Notes under the pieces: generated by a model
Database searches by the model: none
The model's input: only the letters and a program-made list of their open reading frames with translations
What the model was told of the DNA's origin: nothing
Position numbers and translations under genes: made by a program
In this document: in pieces, positions 10,356 to 23,700 of the stretch
Numbering within the stretch: position 1 is the stretch's first letter
Layout of the letters: the number at the start of each line of letters is the position of its first letter
From: Atrichornis clamosus
Lineage: Eukaryota; Chordata; Aves; Passeriformes; Menuridae
Length of the DNA: 64,000 nt
Direction of reading: 5' to 3'
Assembly: GCA_013400975.1 (NCBI GenBank)
Contig: WBMZ01000246.1
Location: forward strand, 24,325 to 88,324

Positions 10356-13300
10356 AGCAGTGACACACAGCCTCACATTTCACTTCCCTTCATCCCAAGG
10401 AGCCCTTTGTGATTATGCCATGAGAGATAATGCAGAGCTTTGAATTGGAACACCACAGACACCAGTGATGCACAACAACCTCTCTAGCCCTTGAACAGCC
10501 ACCCTACAATGGACCTGCTCAGCTGCACCAGGCTATGGAGAGAGGAAATATCAATTCTGCAGGGGACGGTGTCAACCTGTAACACCTTCCCCAGCTAAGG
10601 AGCTGAAGGAGTCATGTGCTTCTCCTCCGGCAAGATAGAAATGCATGTGTCAATATAGAAAAACTGCATACATGCAACATAAATACCCTTAGAAACCAAA
10701 ATAAATATCCAAACAAATCTGAGTGCAGGGTGGCAGTTCATGTGTTCTGGAAATTGTTTGCATTTTGGAGCACAGAAGCTTGGGGGCAAAGGTGCTGCCA
10801 TGATTTCTCTCATTGCAGAACTCAGAGTGGTTGCACACTCCATGGGAATGGGCATGCAGATATGTGGCCTCTGAGTCTTACAGCAAATGATCTGTATTAA
10901 AATCTTTCCAATCTTTCATGAACACAGAAGACAAGCAGATAAAGTATTTGTTATGTAAGGTGTTCAAGGAGACTTTTATTTTAGCAGCATCCATAATTTC
11001 CCCTTTCTTTTAGCTGCAGAGTATTTCTATGGGGAAAATTCCCTGGTTGATAGTGTCTTTTTATACAGTATTAAGATGATATTAACACCCCCTTTCGGAG
11101 AGAATAATAAAGTAAAAAGCAGCTGAGATGGCTGGAGCTGTACTTGTCTCTTTTATTGGAATCTGGGCCTGCTCCCTCAAAAATAAAACAGGACAAGCAC
11201 ATACGCAAAGTGAATGGGGAAAACAGGAAAAAAAAACGTTTCTATTTGTACTGTTGGCTCTGATTTGTAACCTTGCTACTGGAGAAAGAGAAGCACAGCA
11301 CACAGCATTCTCAGCCACTCCAAGAACCTGGCAAGCTTGAACTGATGCGAACTCTTTAAGACATTACTCTAAGCTGCCTTTCTGACCACAGGGTTAACAA
11401 TAAAAACAACAACAGCAAAAAAACCAAGAGGAAAATTAAGAAATGAGACAAATAAATAAATAAATAAATAGGTTTGGCTAAATTCTAAATAAACAGATAA
11501 AGGCAGGAAGGGAGGGTTAAAGAGGGAGGACAAGGCTGAGAGTTACACCAAGGGCACAAGACTCATGCTGTAACCAGCTTTCAAAACCAAAGCTGGTGCC
11601 AGAAATGCTGCTGTTGCACTCTTCCTCTGTGTTTCTCTTGTCCACTCTTTTTCTCTGCTTCTCTGATTTCTCAGGATCGGAAGCACAGAAATATAAAAGT
11701 GTCACTGCAAAGTCTGAGCTCCTAAAATATGGTAAACCTGGCAGCTGAAATGAAAACTGTTTTTCCTTTCTGTTTTACTGTCTTCCCAGCAGTACTGTCA
11801 AACTATCCCTGCCAAGCATGGCAACTGGCATAATATCCCATCTTCACATCTTTTTATTCATCTATTAAAACTGTTATTTTACACGTCACTGTTGCTCCAT
11901 TGCTTTCTCATCTTTGTTCTTCTGATTTACCAGAAAATCAGAATCATCATCCCAGTTATCAGGAGGCCTCCTTGTTTAGACTGATTTCACTATTTACATG
12001 TAACTTTGATTTACTTTTGGAAACAATATTTTACAACATGTTTTCCTGGTCTTTTGCTGTCTTGAATGATGTAGACCATAGAATTTTTTGCTGCAGCCTG
12101 AGAGAAATAAAAAATTTCAATATGCTGCACATGAGGTCCTGGTACAGTGCACCTAAGACTGACTTCCCAGATGAGGAAAACTGGAGTATTTTAAGGATCT
12201 TCTGAAGGATCCTTGCAGTGGTGTGGGCAAAAACTTCACGTTTATTTTGTCTACAAGAAGCCCTCATAAAAAATAAGATCTCTGTACTTGATCCACACCT
12301 GTATGAATTGTGCAAGGTCTGCCAGGACCTCTCTGTGAGCCGTTTGAGTTGACTTCTGTGTTTGTTCTTGCACATCCTGAGCACATCAAGCCTACAGGAA
12401 TGGAGGGGATATAACATCCTTGGATGGCAGTTGAGCATGGACTGAGGTATTTGTGCATCTCAGTCCATCCCTGAGAGTCAAATGTCATGTGTTTACATTT
12501 GAGAGCAGGAAGTTATTTTGCATTCAGCACCAGAAGAGTGTTTCTGCATGTTACAACGAGTCTGTTTCCTTGACTTATTGCCCATATTTTTATTATTACT
12601 CCCTCCTATTCTTCTCCTGCTCCTGCCAGAATTCATTTGTGTTCAATTCCTAAGGAAGAATAATAATTTTCTTCTAAATCTGTGTCAGGATAATAGTCTT
12701 GCTGAGGATGGGATCCAACATGATGTGAGTACAAGTCTAGGACATGGCAGTAAGATCTGACCCCAGGTTCAGGTAAGTCAGAGAAAAGTCAAGGGATAAA
12801 GAAAAGCATTGCTGGAATCTTTTGCATCAGCCTTGAGGGTGTCTGGCTGGGGTAGCTCTCTGTTCCCTCTTGTGCAAGTGTCTACAAAAGGGAATTACAA
12901 TGGGGTCTATCTCTGCTGGTTCATGTTACCATTTAATAAAGCTGAGTTTGAATTCCATCCCTGGACAATGTATTTCTGAGGGAAGGAAAGAATGGAGGAC
13001 AGACACCATGGAGGACAAACCCCATGAGGCTCTAGGCCCTGTTCTGTACACTGCTAAAAAGCTCTACAGTGTCAGAATAAACAAGAAAAAAAAAAATCCA
13101 ACAAAAAACCTCAAAGAACCAGCTTTGTACAACATTGGACACATAAATCCCGGAGAAGAGTTTAGACATTCTTGTGCATAGCACCAATAATGAGTTGCAG
13201 GTTAGGTCAGCATGTGGGCTTTATGCACTGCTCCTCTGTGGTCACACTGTCTACTGAGATTGGAAGTAGGCTTAGGCAGCTCAGATGCTTTGTTGGGAGC

Positions 13301-14700
13301 TACTTAGCTGATGTTTTAGGTTGTCTAATGGATAGAGCAGTTCCCATTCTTCTTCTAAACAGATCTTCAAATAGTTCCCAATTACTCTCCACCATTCTCA
13401 GGGACGTGATATCCTTCATATAGTAAATATTTTCTGTGAAAATGCATTCCCATTATACTAAAACACAAACTTGCCAGAAGGTTCAGATGGTTATGTATTT
13501 CTTACTTTACCTCTATTATAGAAAAAAGCAAATTCTATTTCAGGTCTTATGATTAAAAAAAAAAAAAATTCCAAATTTGTGCCAACCTGTGAACAATTGT
13601 TTAAGTTTTCCAGGCAAGTGTTTCAGTACCGACTCATTTTCCTAGCTTTCAAAGACTTAAAGTTGGAGCACCCATCTTTTATTTAATCACTTTGTAGTGT
13701 GCTACATTATTTAGTTATTTCTGGTAAGTAAGACTTTTAATATATTTACCTTTCTTATGTTTCTTTTTCAAAACAGAGGAATCATGATTCAAAATGGGAC
13801 TCATTATGTAAAAATAGTCTGATTTTCTTAGGACATTTAGCAGTTTTTTCTTTCACAGACCTACTTGACAATAAAACAAGAGGAATTAAGTGAAAACAGG
13901 AAAGCAGTTCCAGCAGTGGGTCTGGATCATGTGGTACATTTTGTGTTCCTAAAAATGATTGGTATAAAACTGGGCATTGCATGACTTTGCCCCAGTATCT
14001 ACTTTAGAAAGAGGGAGTCAATAAACAGGAACGGGTCAAATACATTTATATATTTGTAGGGGTAGAAAGAAAGCTAAACAGAAATGCTAATCATGTATTA
14101 AGTTTTTAATAATTTCTGTTTTACGTTATTTGTCAGACTGAAAATCAGTTGTAGTTGGTAACGCAGAAAGAAAGAAGTCATAATAAACTTGAAGGAACAG
14201 GCAGTCAGTGGAGGGAGGGAAAACCTACATAAGACCCTCAGAACTCACAAACTATGACTGTTCCTCTCTCATTTCTGTCTAAGGGCTGCATTTTTCGACT
14301 GGCTACATCCTGTCATTCCTGTTTCTAATACTGCACAGTACAGAGACTTATCTTTCAGTGGGTGCTTTCACTGAAACTCATGCTTTCACATGGGTTTTTA
14401 AACAGAAATCTAGAAACCATGTTTTATGTAAAAAAGAAAAACAAAATAAACATGAGTGTCATGATTTGTTTTGCTGCATATTTCAATATTTACCTTTTTA
14501 TTCGTCTTTATTTGGCATCATTACTTGAATAAATTTAAAGGGTTTCTTCAGGAAAGGTTCAAACACTCAGGCTCCTTACTTATTCAGAGTGATTCAGAAA
14601 GCTTTCTTAACAAATCTTCAGCTTTGGGACTTTTACAAGCTTCAAGAACCTTTCTTCAATCTGTGCAGGTTTGCTGAACTGAAATTACTTGCTGAGGGGC
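10356..14700. other. Non-coding stretch with simple repeats only
   Basis: About 4.3 kb. It holds an AAAT microsatellite at 11450-11470 and an adenine run at 13555-13568. A minus-strand open frame of 135 codons (12031-12438) and a plus-strand frame of 103 codons (12870-13181) show no domain I recognise. A good donor sequence (CAG/GTAAGT, near 12772) has no open exon before it. Confidence 0.4.
11450..11470. repeat. (AAAT)n microsatellite
   Basis: Just over five perfect copies of AAAT. An ordinary simple repeat. Confidence 0.95.
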
Positions 14701-14766
14701 ATGATCCAATTCCTGTTGAAGTCAATGGAAGTCACTCCAATTATTTCAATGGAGCAGGATCCGGTC
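14701..14766. repeat. Short palindromic repeat of an old amniote type
   Basis: An imperfect inverted repeat: the left arm GATCCAATTCCTGTTGAAGT (from 14703) pairs with a right arm ending in GGAGCAGGATCC (about 14737-14763). The TTGAAGTCAATGG core and the GGATC(C/A)GG end resemble a palindromic, MITE-like element seen widely in turtles, crocodilians and birds. I recall the consensus only loosely, so the family is left unnamed. The segment at 42811-42926 looks like a relative. Confidence 0.55.
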
Positions 14767-17700
14767 CATAAGTCATTGACTGCTTGAAGTTGTTGTGCAA
14801 ATGTTGCATCTCTCTTAATGTACAAAACACATTCAGTAGCCAGGAGCAGGCTGTAATGGGACTGAGGGAGTATAGACTGTATATGTACAGCACTTAATTA
14901 AACACATCATTCTATATTGCCATAAAGCATTTCCCACACTAAGTGTTGTTCACATCTCATAGGAGATTTAGGGTTTTGAAAACCCCCACAAAATGTCCCA
15001 GCTTTTCTATAGACTATATCTTTTAGTACTTGTCACTGTGTGTAGAAAGGGTAATTAACTTAAAGAACATTATATTTCACTGCCAAATGCTAAATGTCAG
15101 TATTATAAATTTCTTAATGTAAATAACACATTTAGAAACAGTAGGAGAGATAGAGATATTCTTTGAAAAGGTATTTCACTAAGGGACTATATGACCCAGG
15201 CAACTATTACAAGATACCTTAAAGTCATCTTTTCCAATTTTATTGTGTCTAACCAATTAGTGGGATCTCGCTGTGATGGGAAAAACTTGAGGACTTAAAT
15301 GTGGTAAATCTGACGGAACACAGAAGAAGTCCTGTCCTTTCATAGTCACACACTATTATTCATAAAGAGCCTAATTCCTTGGTGATTGCCATGTTCTTGA
15401 AATGGTTGAAATATGGAATTTCTGTCCAGTGAAAGCTTTCAGGTTTTTTTAACAAATGCATCCCACTTTATAATGAAAAAATTAATATTACATAGTTTTA
15501 GGTGGTCTTCTGCTTTGTTGTGTGATGTTTGGGTTTTGGCTTTTTGTTTGTTTGGTTTGGTTTTACTTATTTATTTGCTTGTTTAAAATAAAATCAGCCT
15601 TCCATGGTATTGCTCTCTAAAAGCAACCTTGAACTTACACTTTTCAGCTATTCCCAGACTCTCTCATTCCAAAAATGTTAACTGATCTTTCACAACTTGT
15701 GAAAGATTTTGGCATGTTAAATAGAGTTGAGTATTTCAGAGTCAGGGAACGCTCCAGTTGCAGGAAAACCACACCTCAAACAGAGCTACTTCAGACTCCA
15801 GACATCACTAATACAGAGGCAGAAGAGTAACTCAGGAACCTCTGCTCCAGCAAAGGCACTTGGGACTTGAAGGCTCTGAACTGTAAAAGCCTGATGGGAA
15901 GCTCAGAGTCCATTGACACAAGTTTGGTGAACATCTCCCAGATGTCTATTGTTCAACAAGAGTTATACTGCATCTTTTAGACTAGTAAATCACTTCCCTG
16001 AAAATTAAATTACTTAGAAATGCTTTTCACTGAGAATATGTCCAGGCAACATATATATGCTTTTCACTGAGAATATGTTTACGATTCCTACTCTGTGGTC
16101 TTTGCTAGCATTATAGGATTAAAGAACATGAAGTTCTGTGGTCACCAAAAATGGCCTTTCACCTTAGACTGACTCTGCCTTATTTTCCAATATCAGATCT
16201 TATCAGAATTCAATGATGGAAGTGCTGATGGCTTTTCTGAACAGATCTCTCCTTCTAACTGAGCAGTTCTGACTTCTTGTCCAGTATCTCAGAGTGCTTT
16301 ACCTAGAGGGAAAATAACTCCAGGCAGAAAAAGAAGACAAAGAAGTGAAGGAAAGAATGAAAGGAAGAAAGTAAGATGAGCATGGAAGGAAAAATAAGGT
16401 TCTGAAATAATTGGATCTGGACATAGCAGTAACAGCATCTATACAGAAGGATTTTCAAACTCATTTGGAAATCTCTGATGGAAGATTGGTATTCTTTACC
16501 AAGTGTAATACTTTGATTAAATCCTCTGCCTTCTGATTTAAAATTCTTCAAGCCAAAAAAGAACAACAGAACACCCACTATGATGGGGACTGACTATGCC
16601 CCATTGCCCTCAATATTTTGCCAGTGACTTTTACAGGAGAGGTTTTGGACTTATGATTAGTTTCTCTACAACTGCTGATTTCTCCTGTTCCACTCAATTT
16701 TTGAGAACTAGTCTTCAGCCATAAGTCACCAGAATTTCCCTTCAACAGCATCACAGCAAAAAAAATAAACCTTGGTTGGCAGTGATCTCTTTAAAAGGAG
16801 GGGCAGTCAAAGGCTTGGGTCTGCATTTTGCATTTCTTTCTTTATTTCACTTCACATATTAAAATCTCACTGCAGTCAGGATTTTGAAAATTAAAATCCT
16901 GGTTACTGACAAGATACGCAATTATTACTATGATTTTTCATGGAAAAAATGCAGATGTATTATTTTGTATTTATTCATCTGGAGAAAAATCTTTTCTCAG
17001 CATAATGACAATTATTTATGAGATGAAAATTACTAAGTAGTTCATCTTATTTTTCTGACTGTCAGTTTTCTTCACTGTCTTTTTCTCCTTGCAGAAAGTG
17101 AAAGTGTCCAGTATGGTTTCTAGCTCTTTCCTTAAGATCAGGTACAGAAGAAACACATCAAAATTCTTTATCCAAGTCTGAAAACGTCTGTTGACACAAA
17201 CTTATCTCTTGAATTTCTTGTTACTATTACAGAATGTTCACATGAAAGATGCTCTAAAATACATTTCATGTTGATACTTCTGTATGCAAATAACTTGCAG
17301 TATTATTCACTGATTTGTTAAGGTTTTAAACACATATTCCTGAAATTAGATGTTTTGATTGCAGAGACAATAGAGAACACCATAATGAAAAGATAGAGCT
17401 TTCCAGTTCTAGTAATTGCAGAACACTGACAGGCAAAGCTGTATGTTTAGAATGAATTTTAAAATATGGCACCAAAAAATGAGTAATGAATTTGAACTCT
17501 CTCATTTAAATGTTAGTTGAATATCTATGAAAAGGATCTTTAATTCTGAATAATGCATTCCAAGTAAAATTTGCCCACTGAAAGCTAAACAATTTCAACA
17601 CAGTGATAAAACCTTCTGGACCTACCTATAGCGTTACATTGCAAATGTTTCCACTGGCAAACCTTCTTGCCTAAGTTCTCATTATTTGTTTAATGAAAAT

Positions 17701-20700
17701 ACATGACAAGACATTTACAATAAAGAAAGCCTGATGATTTTTTTTTTTTTTTGCAAAAGCCATTCTTTGTAAAAGACATCAGGAAAAATAAAGAAAAAAT
17801 TAACTTATTCAGGAAAGTGCCATGCTCCTCTGGGAAATCTGAGGATGACAAGTAAGCACATAAATACCCACATATTTGATGTTTACATGCGTTTTCTGGT
17901 GGTCCTATCAAAATGTTTTTCCTGGCTGATGTAGGAAAAGTTTGTCTAGCTACAGAGAAGTAATCATCTTCTTTATAATTAATGACAGCTCTCTTCAAAG
18001 TTCCCTCCTTGTTTAAGAAAATGATAACATATTTTGGGACAGAATCAGTTACTTGTTAATAGCATATCTATTATTTAGCATAACTATTTTACTGCATAAA
18101 ATTTACCAACACAATTTCATATTTCTGATCCTTTTAATGATCAGTGGTTACCTCTGGAAATCACTCAGGAGTTTGTTCACAGAGGATTTATGTTTCATTT
18201 TCATGGTTTATGGGAAGACTTGGATGCCCACAGTATATATCACAGACATTGCCAAGAGGCAGCATGCACCTACTGATATGGTATATGATCCTCTATGGAA
18301 GTAAATAAGTAAGAGACTTTGAAAGGTATGCTGTAGAAATAATTTTATGTTCTATAAACTTTTGACAAGACTTTGAGCCCATAATTGTAGTATTGTATGG
18401 TTTTTTTCTAAAATAATCCCTTATAAAATATGTTGAGAGGGATTTTTTGCCTTCAAGTTAGCTAAATTAGTTACACCTACGTACCTGTGTAACTTCAGTC
18501 CTGTAAGGGAAACTTCTGGAAGTTTTCATAGGCCTAAGTTACCATAATAATCAACAGAAAGCAAAGAGAGCAAGCATTAATACATTTTTGTTCTGAGAGT
18601 TACCCATTTATCAAAGGGAGTTATCTTGGGTACATAAGCCACTGTGAAAGTCTTTCTCATTTTATTTCCCCTAGATATTAAACTTTCTTTTTAAAAGTAG
18701 ACTTAATAATAACAAAGTTATGCATCTACTTAAATGCTTTGCAAGACTGAGGACCTTTTCACTCCCTATTTAACCTGAAAGTAATTCAGGCAAATCTGAA
18801 ATACTTAGAGAAAGAAAAGCTGGAATCAACAGGGTTCTTTGCTTTCACACTGTATACATTTATGCTGAAACATGGGCACTGACATTTCATTCTTAGCTGT
18901 TGTCACACAATACTGCATAGCAGATCAAATGCAGCAATTAAAAATGTTTTGAAACTGCAACTCCTACTCCATAAATTACCGCAGCCTTTTGTTACAGAAC
19001 AACCGAGTCAACTTCCTGTTTGCACTTAAACTATTCACAGCTTCAGCTGATGTCCTGCAGTGTCTTTTCCAAAGGTCACACCACAGTTTTCGATTCACAC
19101 ATTTGATTAAAAATATAAGAATCACAGTGTCCTGGGAAATGATCTGCAGTAAAAATAGATCAAACTACCTGCTGTTTCCAGAATAAACTAGGTTCCTGTC
19201 TCTTTTCTCCTCTCAGTTAGCATTGCAAAAATAGGAGGTTTTATGCATATCTGCAGAAATCATACTGCTAAACTAGGGAATTAAAAGTGAGATATTTGCT
19301 TTATGATTTTTATGTTTTTTAGAGCACATCTTCTGTAACTGATAAAAATATGCTTGGCTTAAAATATGGTTAAGGGAAACCAAGGCACAGAAACCTAAGA
19401 GTACTTAGATTTTATGAGGACTAAGATTTCTCCTCATTCTTCTTCAACTGCTGCAACACACTTTTGCATGGTTGTCTTCAGACACACCATGGTAACTCTC
19501 CTTACATTAACAAGTGTCCTCCCTGAAGTCCTATTCACATTTAATGAAGCTACTCTGGAAGAGACTATGCAGACAGAGCCTACATGTTGTCTTTTCTTTC
19601 TCTCAAGTTCATGTCCCTTGGTATGTGTGGTAGGATAATTAAATGCCTATTCCTGTTATCAATAGTCCTGATACTTTGGTGTCCAACACCCAGAAATTTT
19701 GAAACAGCATTTGCAGCACATGTTGCAAAATCCTGACCTAAAGTGAGTGGAGTGCAGGAGGAAACACCATGGTGAAATACATCTCTGTCAAATTAAAAAT
19801 TCCTTTGAGAATCCCTTTTCATTTTCAATTTATGAACTTCATTTTATGTCATTAGCTCAATCCATCTAATCTCATCTAAACTAAAGTAAGATTATTATGT
19901 TGTCCAAAAGAGATACACTAAAGCAGATGACTAAATTTAAAATGGAGCCCTTTGCTGTATTTTCAGCTTTTCTCCTGCATTGTCCAGGGACACATTAATA
20001 CAAAATCTCATAAGGAGAAGTTATCCAATTGGGAGACTGAGCATCTGGAGTGAGAGTGTACTTTGACAGCCCAAAAGCTGACCTGGGGAAAGCTTCCTCG
20101 GAGCCTCTGCTTCCCAGAGGAACATTTACATACAGGAAGAACCAGAAAATCCTGACTAGACTTTACCCAGACCTTGTAGTTACACAAAGTAAAACATGGA
20201 ATGTGGTGTTGAGACAATTTGTAACAGACTGGTGAGCATTTTGAGAGAGAATGGGCCAAGTTTTAAGAGCAGATCTAACACATGTTCTTTCAAATGTAAA
20301 TTGGATTAAAAACTGTTCCATTTTACTTACTCTACTGTGAAATGACATTCTGGTTTATTAGCAATGCAGGTCCTGAATAAAATTTAGTATGATTTTTATC
20401 TTAAGAGTGACTCTATGGGGAACTTTACATTTTTTTGATGATTTTCATTATAGCTTTAGCTATATTTAAACTGAATTTTCATGTACATAGAACATTGCAT
20501 TCTTTTAAGCACCAAGATATCAGGTCATACTGAAATAGCTCTTTGTGAGTCCTTGCTGTGACTATAGGCTTGGAGCATTGGAAAAGAAAATAGATCCATG
20601 TACAGGTAAACAGCGGTGGCTCAGGTCTGGTCAACCCTGCTTTTGGAAACACATATTACTGCCATTTCGTGCTTCCAGTGATGATTTGTCCCCTTCACTT

Positions 20701-23700
20701 ACACGTATCAGTTCAGCTGTGGGATCTGTCAGCACAGAGCTCCACAAAATCTCCTTCACCAGGCCTCTTTTTATCTGGGTTGGAGCTGAAACACACGTTT
20801 TCATAATGAATATTGTCAAGCTGATGGACAAGACGTTAACACAATCATTTACATGGGTACTCAGGGAAGCAAATGTAGTGATTTACTTTAATGGTTCCAT
20901 TATAGTGCTGAACATTGGCAAAGTATGCAGTGCCCCTTTCAGACTCTTTGCCTCAGAAGAAAAATAAGTCTGAGTATTGATATTCTAGCCTAAATAACTG
21001 TTCTTATAAGTTATTCTTCTAAAAAATACTTTTTTTTTCATTCCCATTAGATATATTTTCTTTGGTCAACATAAAATCTCAAATTGTAATATTGGAAAAA
21101 GAAGCCTTACAAGCCTCTACTTTTATATTCTCACAACTTAAAAATAGCCACAGCAATCTCTTTTGTCACTATATTTTCTGAAACTATACTGTATAACAAC
21201 ACTATATCGTTTTGATAGCTCACAATTGCAAGTATGCTTTCCTGATCCAATTTCAGCTTGATATTTCTGCAATAGATCATATCACAAAAGCGTTGTAGTC
21301 AGAGCAAAGACTTAGCATAATTCCTATATTTAGGGTTCTGTCAACAGATGTTGAAAACACAAAGAAACTATTTTGAAAATAGAAGTCATGGCAAAATGGA
21401 CATTTGTCTATCAAGCCTGAAAATGTGTCTGGCTACCTGGCTTGCCAGCAATTGCATACATTACTGTCCTTGGACTGTAGCTGTAAATGCACCAGCATAC
21501 AGTGAAACTGCCCAGAGAAATAAATCAGTCTGAAAGTAACCTACTTCTTTCTTTCAAATTACCATTAATATCATTTTGCTTTTGCAAGATTAATGCACCT
21601 TAGCAGACAAAGATACAGTGAAACCAATTGTCTTGTCTGTGCTCCAGCTTTCAGTCATGTTACTGTCTTTTTCTGCATTACTTATGTATGTATATGTTTC
21701 TAGGCAAATTTAGAACTCAGATGTACAATGCAGAAGACAGGGCAGATACAGATGAAGCAGCAGCAGCAAAGTAGCTTTCCTAACATTTTCCTTCTAGTTA
21801 AAAGGGAAGCCTCAGTTATTAAGAGAATGTCTCTCTATCTCTAATGAAAACTAAAGCCATTGGGACTTTTTTTCCTGAGAAAGAACAGAAAAGTACTAAA
21901 TCATATGGAGAGAACCATCCCAGAACTTTATGGATTCCGTGGTTCTTTAATGAACAGTAGGTGGGTTTTCAGACAGTTCTGGTCCCTGTTATCCCAGTAC
22001 TGCCACTGTGCAGCCCTGGGGCACAGAGGCTTGTGGAAGAAGGGTCAGGGCTCTCCCTCTGGAAAAGTCTCTTTCATAAAGTGAAGCTCCATATATACCA
22101 GCAGCTTCACTCTAAAAATCAGCTACAGAAACAAACATTTTCTGGCCCAGTTTCCTACCTTAATGCCACTGTAACTGAGTACTTTTCTATCTTTTTCTAC
22201 TCTGCCTACTCACCTACTTGAAGTTCAAAAACCTATTTAAATGAGCACACTGCTGCCTGAGGTCTAGGTCAACATCTCCAGCAGTGAGGGGTTACCTGCA
22301 CCTTCACAGAGCTCTGCCTGGCTCCAGCGCTCACAGTCCGAAAGCTGGAATTCATGGATTTTCAGCTCTACTGAAGCATTCCAAAACTTCCAGACTGCTT
22401 TTAGTGAAACCAAGACTTGAGGGCAAAATACCTGAAACAAGCTTCCATGATGGGATTCAGCTGAGCAAGCATAGAGCAAGAATTTAGTTCAGGATTAAGG
22501 ACATCTAGATGAGGGTGCCTAGAGGGACACTTGGGGCCTCACTTCCCGTTGTGCTTTATGGAGAATAGCTCAATAACTTTCAGCCCGCCAGACACTGGGG
22601 AAGAGGTCAGTTGTATAAAATCAGACAGGTAGTGCTATTTGAGATGTTCTGTGATGTCCTTAACATCCTTATTCAGCTGACAGATACAACACAGGACCTG
22701 CAGAAGATCCTGTGCAGGATCAGCCTGCTGCAGGGTGGAGTGTCCCAGCTCTAACTGTAGCAGGCACTTCCATGTGAGCAATTGTATTCACACCTACTTT
22801 AGAGTGACATGAACTTGCCTCCACACTCCAGTGACATCACTGATTAGACTTCTGCTGGCTGTAATTAATGCCCTGGACCCTGGCATGTGATGGACACCTG
22901 TGCTTCAGTGTTGACCTATGTGTCTGCACATAGATTCCTACATGTATATGTCTAAACTAGTGAGCTGATCCCATTGCTGTGTCTAAGCTAATAACTTGAA
23001 GCTCTCTTAAAGATAAGTCAGGGGAGAGATGTATTTCTAAAGTAAAATTCATCCCGTCTTAGTGTGATAATTCAGCACTTTAATGGGTCTGTTTATCTCC
23101 ACTGACTTCTACAGACCTTTGTGTAAATGCAGGGGTAGGCAGTTACATGGGGGACATACCAGGGAGGGATTCGATTATCAAAACACAGATTTGTCATTTT
23201 GTGCCCTGTGGCTTTCGCCCTTTATCTCCAAGTGTTGATGTAGAAGCGCAACAATCTTCTGCACAAAATGCTGAAGCCACATGTGAAGGGCAAAACAGTT
23301 TCAATCGTTTCCCCCCAAATGTCTTTTTTTCTTTTTGTTTTATTTCCCCTAAATAGGATACTGACTGCCCATCATCTTCTTTAGAGAAAATGTTGTTTCC
23401 TTTCAGCAGATAACTAAATGGCTTTTTCTTAAACTGGGGGCAACCTCTTGCATTAAAAATCAGCTCCTTTTCCATTGAGATGTGAAAGTCTCCACCCCTC
23501 TCTTTTGTAGCTACTCAGCTTTTCCCAGTGAGGAATGTGTCTTTCACTGAACCTTAAATTCAGTAAATTGGTCTCTACATTAAAAATGTATATGATATGA
23601 ATATTTAAGCACTCTAAGTTTTCAGTGGAAATTATGGAGGTTTCTGCTTCTTCACTGAGACCAGACACAACAAAACACTCTAGAATGTTAGTGTGACTCC

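Noticed and set aside
20545..20967. A 140-codon plus-strand open frame.
   Set aside because: No recognised domain or splice context; a frame this long is about what chance allows in 64 kb of this composition.
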